DNA of 64,000 nt from Saururus chinensis (Eukaryota; Streptophyta; Magnoliopsida; Piperales; Saururaceae), in NCBI GenBank assembly GCA_035235625.1, contig CP141141.1:20271968-20335967 (forward strand), given 5' to 3'. The position numbers and the translations under genes were made by a program. The notes under the pieces are model-generated. The model was not told where the DNA came from and did not search any database. It was given only the letters and a program-made list of their open reading frames with translations. The first letter of the stretch is position 1; every line of letters starts with the position of its first letter. Of this stretch, positions 58,501 to 64,000 are shown piece after piece.

Positions 58501-59361
58501 AGCCACCAAAGTCTTCTCCTTTACATAAGCAATCATAACATCATAAACAACATAAACTATCTCTCTGTTCTTACCCTTGTTGTTGTTGTTCTCGACATCC
58601 TTCAAGGGACAGTTAGTTTTGAAGTGGCCTACCTAGCTACACTTGAAACAAGTACCCTTGCGTTTATTATTCCCTTTGTCATCGCCTTTGTTCTGAGGCT
58701 TCTTTACCCTTTCTTGAAGGTTTTCTTCTTTAAAGGTCGAGGCCCCTATCCACCTTTACTTCCACCTTCAGTGTTCTAAGCCAGGTTGGCAATCAGAGCC
58801 TCCATTATTAGCTTTTGCTCACTCATATTGAGGTAAACCACCACACTCTCCCAGGACATAGGGAGGTTGTTCAACACTGTTGACACCTAAACTCCCTTAG
58901 AGATAGGGTTTCCAAGTCATCAACTATGATGAACATGACACTCAGGTGCTCATTCGCATCATCTCCCTCTTTCATCTTGGAATTCTATGAAGTGTATCAT
59001 CCTCTTATCAGCCTCTATCTACTCCCTCTCCCACATAGATTGCCTCAAGCATTTCTTTGGCGGTCTTAAAATTTTCAAAGAGACTCTATATCTTAGGCTC
59101 CATGAATGTTAGAACAGCAGACCTAACCTTGTTGTTATCATCCTTCAGTTTTTCATAAGCTCTCTTCTGAGCAGTAGTGCAATTCTCTGGGAAAGGTTCA
59201 ATGACTTGCTCCATGACATAAGCCAAGTCAAAGATAGTGAGCATATGGTGTATCCTCATCTTCCACACTAGATAATTATTTACATTCAACTTTTTAGTCT
59301 TCCCCAACTCAGAAGTGACCAATTTGCTTGCCATGATGCAAGAAAATAAACTAGAAAACAA
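55540..59361 (-). pseudogene. copia gag-pol remnant of the outer element
   Basis: Read on the minus strand. gag (59361-59086) contains LNVNNYLVWKMRIHHML. The zinc knuckle near 58650 reads CFKCS, a stop, then GHFKTNC. Near 58505 the protease site reads WLDSRATIHV where the family has D-S-G. A pre-integrase block LLWHMHLCYVN lies near 58060. Integrase traces occupy 57980-57300. Reverse transcriptase (56874-56632) has QMNVKTVFLNGDLDEEIY. The catalytic box near 56500 reads YMDC instead of YVDD. RNase H (56000-55560) has DDRKSTS, MSWENKK and IYCDNLA. Many stops and frameshifts make it non-functional. Confidence 0.85.
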
Positions 59362-60164
59362 GACAATGCCACAAAGGAGTAAATAAAACTATATGGCCAA
59401 AAGCTATTTTATTGATTATGGATATGACTCAATCTAAATCATAACAACAATCAAGTTTGTTTTATGCTGAGACAAACACTATGATTGCATATAACCAAAG
59501 CTTAAACCATAAGCAATTGAATTATCTAAAGTACCCTTAACCCGTTAAAGTAAGATTAATTCAACATGCAATTAATTATGCAAACACGTTTTTCAACCCC
59601 TTAGACATATTTTTCAGCAAGAAAATACATATAAATGCTATAAGAATATATATTTTCTGTCCAAGCAAAAGTTGGGGTAAAATTACCAAAGTAGCTCTAT
59701 ATAGGGCTAGTTTGGTCTTTTCACCCTTTAAAAAATTCACCAAATATAATCAATTACTAATCACCCAAAAAATAACTAAATATGCATAAAATATGATTAT
59801 TTCTATTCTAGATAGAAAATAAACATGCACAAAAATTGGTCTTGTGAATTGACCAAAATGCCCTTAGGGCTAGTTTGGTTAATTTCCACCAAAATCCAAA
59901 CCAAATAATCAATTAAACATCCACAATTCAATCAATTATTAAATATGGATGAAAAAAATTTAGGCATTTAGAGTGAGTAGGTATTTTTAATTTAAATACA
60001 AAGCACAATGGGCCAATTTATGAATATGCCTCTAGGGCGTGACAAAGCCAACTCGATGATCAAAATAAAAAATTTTAGACAAGTAAATATGAAAATAAGT
60101 ACATAAAACATTCAATTTCACTCCAATAACAAAAGACCCATCATGAATGAAGCATTAAGATACT
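59362..60164. other. copia leader between gag and 5' LTR
   Basis: AT-rich, non-coding; corresponds to the 5' untranslated part of the outer copia element. A clear primer-binding site could not be found near 60165. Confidence 0.5.
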
Positions 60165-62325
60165 ACAAAGTAGCGTACCAGCAGAAGTGAGGTGATAGTA
60201 TGAGCCCTAAGGGTGGCGCCTTGAGAAAAATTGGAACTTTAACACAAAATGCATATGAAAAACCTTTCACGTAAGCAATAAAAATGATCACAAGGCTTTT
60301 AGTCATATTTAATTGAATAGATGAGTGATACATGCTCACCTTTGGGGCTGATCAGCCCCTACACGCTTTGATCCTTCACTCCAATGCCCGATAGATCAAT
60401 TGAATACCAATTCAATTAGAAGGAAGAGAGGAAACCTTGTTTATGTGTAGATCCCTCACAATCCTATGTAATTAATTGTAGAAGTTTCTTGAAGGAGTGC
60501 CCTAGTCCTTCTTTAATCCTATTTTGGATCTTGACGATGACATGAATCCCAAGACAATCACCAAACAATGGAGATCAATGAGGGAGAGAAAGAAGGGGTG
60601 GCCAGCCCTCTTCTTGTTTCTTCTTTATGCAACACACCAAGGGGGAGAAGGGACATGATGGGAAGAGAGAGGAGAAAGGGGGGGGGCATGCCTCACTTGG
60701 GGCTTCCTCTCCCTTACTTTTTTATTTATACTCCCTCATCCTATATGGGCTTTAGTTAGTTGGGCCTCCTATCAAAGTTCTACTATATTAACCTAGAGGG
60801 TCTAACACAATAGGAGTGGGTTATGCTTCTCATAGCAACGGGAGGCTTGAGCCCTTGCATCATTCGGTCGTGCCTACGATAGGGTCTAGTCGTTTATAAT
60901 TAAACATTTTTCAAGTGTACAAGGTAATTGTACTAGGATAAGTATTTAAGAGTTGTCAAACCTCATGAACAGATGAATTAATTACTAAATCTAAGTGAAG
61001 AATTCATTGATTATTGAAACTAAAAGAACTTAAGATTAAATTTAACAAAGAAAATAAGCAAATAGACTAAAAGGAAGATATCAATATAATGAAAATTACT
61101 TAGGAAATCAAATCCACTATAGAACCATAACAATTTCTTAACTTTTAATCTCAATCTAGTTTGATATGAACAAGTATTATCAGCTACAAGTTAGAATTAC
61201 TTTAGAAAGAATCATTAATTAAATCTATAACATGAACTATCTTCGACAATCGCACAAATCATCTACACTAAACTAAACTATGGGCATGATTCGTCTAATC
61301 TTAGTATAACTCATCCAATTCATTAATTATAAGAATATTAAAACTATTGCATGACCATCTCATCTAAATGACAAAAAATAAAATATTGTAAATATCAAAA
61401 CCACATCAATCTATCATCTACAAGACAATAATTCAACATAGAATTAAATAAACTTGAAAAACTCTTCCATTAAAAAGGAAATCCTTGTCATACAATTGCT
61501 ATTAATCACAACTAAGATCTAAGTTTAAAAGAAAAAGAAAAACTTATTTATAGTTTCATCAACTCCTAAGTAAAAGAAAATTTAGCCTTGCATGGTAAAA
61601 GGAGGCTCCTGAATCTCTATTGAAGGCTTTAAATGCTTCTCCATCTTTCTCTTCAAAAAATCTACTAGAATTCCCTAATTTCGAGCCCCATATGGCTTTA
61701 GATAGGCATTAGAATCGTAGGAGGAAGTCGAATAAGAAAAGGATTTAAAACCGGCTCAAAATAGGAAACTGCACGTTGTGTCGTTCGAATGCCCTCCATG
61801 CCCATTTGAATGGGTATACTATTTCTGTTTTTTTTCTTTCAAATTCATGTGTAGCCGATTGAATGCCCCTATACCCCACTCGAATGGCAATGAAGAAACT
61901 GCACAAAAATAACACAAGTAGCCAATTTACTTGAAAATATCATACAAGTTTTTCCTAACCTAATTAACTTTAATTCCTAATTATTTAAGCTATATTAATA
62001 CTTAAATAAGACTAGAAAACTGAATAATTAAGGGTAAAACAATGTACAAATTATACTTATCAGGGTCAACCCCTCACTAACCACAAGTTTAACCATCAAC
62101 ACTAATTTTAGAGTTGAGACCTACAAAGTGAATATGCGCACCCTAGTTAGATGCCTAGTATATATGTGTGACATATGTGGGTCGAAGAGAATATATATTA
62201 TGATAGTTCATGTGGAGTTGGCATGACCACCCCCACTATCATTGGACCCTGTGGCCCTTACCAACTCACCTAAACCGTAAAAAAGCATTAACCATATGGG
62301 CCTGAGCCCTTACCATCGTCCAACA
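60165..62325 (-). repeat. copia 5' LTR, split by a solo LTR
   Basis: 60165-60886 and 62068-62325 together form an LTR of about 0.98 kb aligned with the 3' LTR. The LTR start (minus) TGTTGGACGATGGTAAGGGC is at 62325. It is followed outward by GGTAAGTCC. Confidence 0.82.
60887..62062 (-). mobile_element. solo LTR, 1,176 bp, family S, copy 2
   Basis: On the minus strand it reads TGATAAGTATAATTTGTA ... TTTAATTATAAACGACTA. It has the exact duplication GGGTC on both sides (60882-60886 and 62063-62067). It is inverted relative to copy 1 (44904-46335) and about 250 bp shorter. The terminal CA is TA here. Confidence 0.88.
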
Positions 62326-62337
62326 GGTAAGTCCTCA

Positions 62338-62801
62338 TGATCGGACCATTGGATGCATGCTGTGACCACGGAAGTCATAGACGCAAGGCTTCCATGATAG
62401 AACTTAATACAGGATTAGGCATACCTGTAGCCATTGTAATTGAGAACCTCTTCAAATAAGCTTGATCTTCAGCTAATCCACTTCAGAATCAACTAATCTT
62501 CTTCAGAATCACAATAGTATTTCTGGTTTAGAATTTGGCTAAGAGTAATCTCGCTTAAGACACCGAATTAGGATGGCTAATGGTGTATTTATAACTAAAC
62601 TAGGACACCACTGTTAAGAACCCTAGAATCCTAACCGTCCATCCAAAGGTCATCCAATGGTTTAGATTCGCCACTTAAAACCACAGCTTAATGGGTATTC
62701 TGACTCAGGCCCATTACCCAGACAGTTTTATAAAAGCCCAAAATAGTGTCAATTGAGATAGTTGGGCCACTTTATGTTTTAATCCAAAACAAAGCCCAAC
62801 A
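62338..62801 (-). repeat. copia LTR (another family), left boundary approximate
   Basis: On the minus strand the LTR starts TGTTGGGCTTTGTTTTGG at 62801. A polypurine tract (minus GCCAAGTGGGAGAA, 62802-62815) directly precedes it, so this is a 3' LTR. The left end, taken at TGATCGG (62338), is uncertain. Confidence 0.6.
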
Positions 62802-63085
62802 TTCTCCCACTTGGCACAACTTCTCAATTGAGCCATAGAAAGAATAAAATCTCCCACTTGGCTCAATTAAACTAAATTTGAGAAAAATATTTTAGTTAAA
62901 AAATAACCAAGTGGGTAATGGGAAACTTTAAAATGACTTTCGTATGCGCATACAATGTTTGAAAAAATAATACCCTTCGAATTGTATGTGGTAACTGTAT
63001 ACCCTTACAAAATGTCATAATCGCATGAATCAAGGCGGTTATGTCCTCAAAGGAGAACATTCCCTTCCATGTATCACAATGCAAC
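62802..63085 (-). other. copia 3' internal fragment with repeated polypurine tract
   Basis: Minus-strand sequence upstream of the LTR at 62801. GAGCCAAGTGGGAGAT (62850-62865) and GCCAAGTGGGAGAA (62802-62815) form a duplicated purine tract about 45 bp apart. No intact pol is left here. The stretch meets plus-strand copia coding sequence just to the right. Confidence 0.5.
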
Positions 63086-63099
63086 TAATTCATTCTGTT

Positions 63100-64000
63100 T
63101 GAGTGTTATCCAGTACTTATACCCATATCTGGTGGAGGATCACATGCTGCATCGCCTATGGTGATTCCAGAGCAGCCTCTCCTTCCTTCATTATCCCCTC
63201 AGGAATAAGTTGCTGAAGTTCCTATTGCACAGGCACCTCCGCCTGTTGATGAAATAGGACTTCGAATGTCCTCAAGAGTAAGGAAACCTGCACTCCCCTC
63301 TGACTATGTTGTATACCTCCAGGAGTCTGACGAGAATGTTGGACTCATTCAAGATCCTATTACGTATTCACAGGCCATGTCTGGAGCTAACTCTGACAAA
63401 TGGTACGATGCCATGCAGGATGAGATGAAATCTATGGCTGATAATCAAGTCTGGGATCTAATAGAGCTACCGCAGGGCGCCAGGACTCTTGGCTGCAAAT
63501 GGGTTTATAAGACTAAATTAGACCCATCTGGTAACATTAGCAGATATAAGGCCCGACTTGTAGCCAAAGGATTTCTTCAGAAAGATGGTGTTGACTATAA
63601 TGAAACCTTCTCTCAAGTTTCTACGAAGGATTCATTGAGAGTTATTTTGGCCCTTGTAGCTCATTTTGACTTAGAGTTACATCAAATGGATGTCAAGACG
63701 GCGTTCTTGAATGGGGATCTTGAGGAGGAGGTGTATATGACTCAGCCTGAAGGTTTCACCTCACATACAGGAAGTCATCTGGTTTGTAGACTTAAGAAGT
63801 CAATATACGGACTGAAACAGGCCTCCCGACAGTGGTATTTGAAGTTCAACGATGTTATTACTTCATTTGGTTTTAAGGAGAACATTGTTGATCAGTGCAT
63901 ATACCTTAAGGTTAGTGGGAGCCGTTACACGTTTCTGGTCTTGTATGTTGATGATATTCTACTTGTAAGCAGTGACTTAGGGATGTTGCACGAGACTAAG
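63100..64000 (+). pseudogene. copia pol (integrase end and reverse transcriptase), plus strand, runs off the window
   Basis: The frame containing the ATG at 63264 is open to the window end. In order it has SRVRKPALPSDYV, the WYDAMQDEMKSM block, ARTLGCKWVYKTK, RYKARLVAKGF, HQMDVKTAFLNGDLEEEVYM, YGLKQASRQWYLKF and an intact YVDDILLVS near 63945. This is the first half of a copia reverse transcriptase. Upstream in the same frame one stop (TAA, near 63209) interrupts SPQE/VAEVP, so it is either a lightly damaged copy or truncated there. No gag, protease or 5' LTR is visible within this window. It is the least decayed pol in the window. Confidence 0.85.

Larger units (their letters stand above)
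43290..62325 (-). mobile_element. Ty1/copia element, minus strand, with nested insertions
   Basis: The outermost element has three parts: the 3' LTR (43290-44148 continued at 55325-55487, split by the gypsy solo LTR), a decayed gag-pol (55540-59361), and the 5' LTR (about 60165-62325, split by another solo LTR). The LTR start reads TGTTGGACCATGATACGAGC at 55487 and TGTTGGACGATGG at 62325. Without insertions the LTR is about 0.97-1.0 kb. A polypurine tract (minus AGTGGGGGA, 55488-55496) directly precedes the 3' LTR. The outer left LTR boundary is uncertain by about 30 bp, and no target duplication could be confirmed. Confidence 0.82.

Overview
This window is AT-rich nuclear DNA from a plant, most likely an angiosperm. 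It has GT-AG introns, a plant GDSL esterase/lipase, a plant GPI-anchored lipid-transfer protein, and mostly decayed or nested plant-type transposable elements (Ty1/copia, Ty3/gypsy with a chromodomain, CACTA, hAT, Stowaway-like). I cannot name the species. No tRNA, rRNA, CRISPR array or bacterial-type operon was seen.

Two host genes can be reconstructed exon by exon, both on the minus strand. A five-exon GDSL gene (20190-26760, 379 aa) has all catalytic blocks and every splice junction in phase. A three-exon LTPG-type gene (39264-41102, 167 aa) has a signal peptide, eight-cysteine motif, Pro/Ser/Thr linker and hydrophobic GPI-type tail. A third coding relic (29273-31970) is a DUF1985/Ulp1-like cysteine-protease pseudogene of the kind often carried by plant transposons.

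Layout: 1-9.7 kb holds LTR debris (an inverted LTR pair, a decayed minus-strand copia with a duplicated 3' end, a 59-bp tandem array and a probable gypsy LTR). 10.3-13.7 kb is a CACTA-like element built of pyrimidine-tract cassettes. 13.7-19.4 kb is a chromodomain gypsy element in a tandem LTR arrangement. 20.2-26.8 kb is the GDSL gene; its 4.4-kb first intron carries a terminal-inverted-repeat element with a palindromic higher-order tandem array and a hAT-type element. 33.9-36.4 kb is a second CACTA-like element of the same family whose internal cassettes run in the opposite orientation. 39.3-41.1 kb is the LTPG gene.

43.3-62.3 kb is a layered retrotransposon stack. An old minus-strand copia element has its 3' LTR split by a 2.6-kb gypsy-type solo LTR (target duplication GTGTG). 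That LTR is split by a 1.43-kb solo LTR (GTCGC) and by a 7.1-kb non-coding LTR element (CACGG). The copia 5' LTR is split by a second solo LTR of the 1.4-kb family (GGGTC). All four duplications are exact 5-bp matches read directly from the sequence, so relative insertion order can be deduced. 62.3-64 kb holds the 3' end of one copia element (minus) against a better preserved copia pol (plus) that leaves the window with an intact YVDD motif.

I see no new biochemical system. The most unusual items are the palindromic array in the GDSL intron, the cassette architecture of the CACTA pair, the nested stack with its non-coding element, and two related long hairpins at 38.2 and 42.8 kb.
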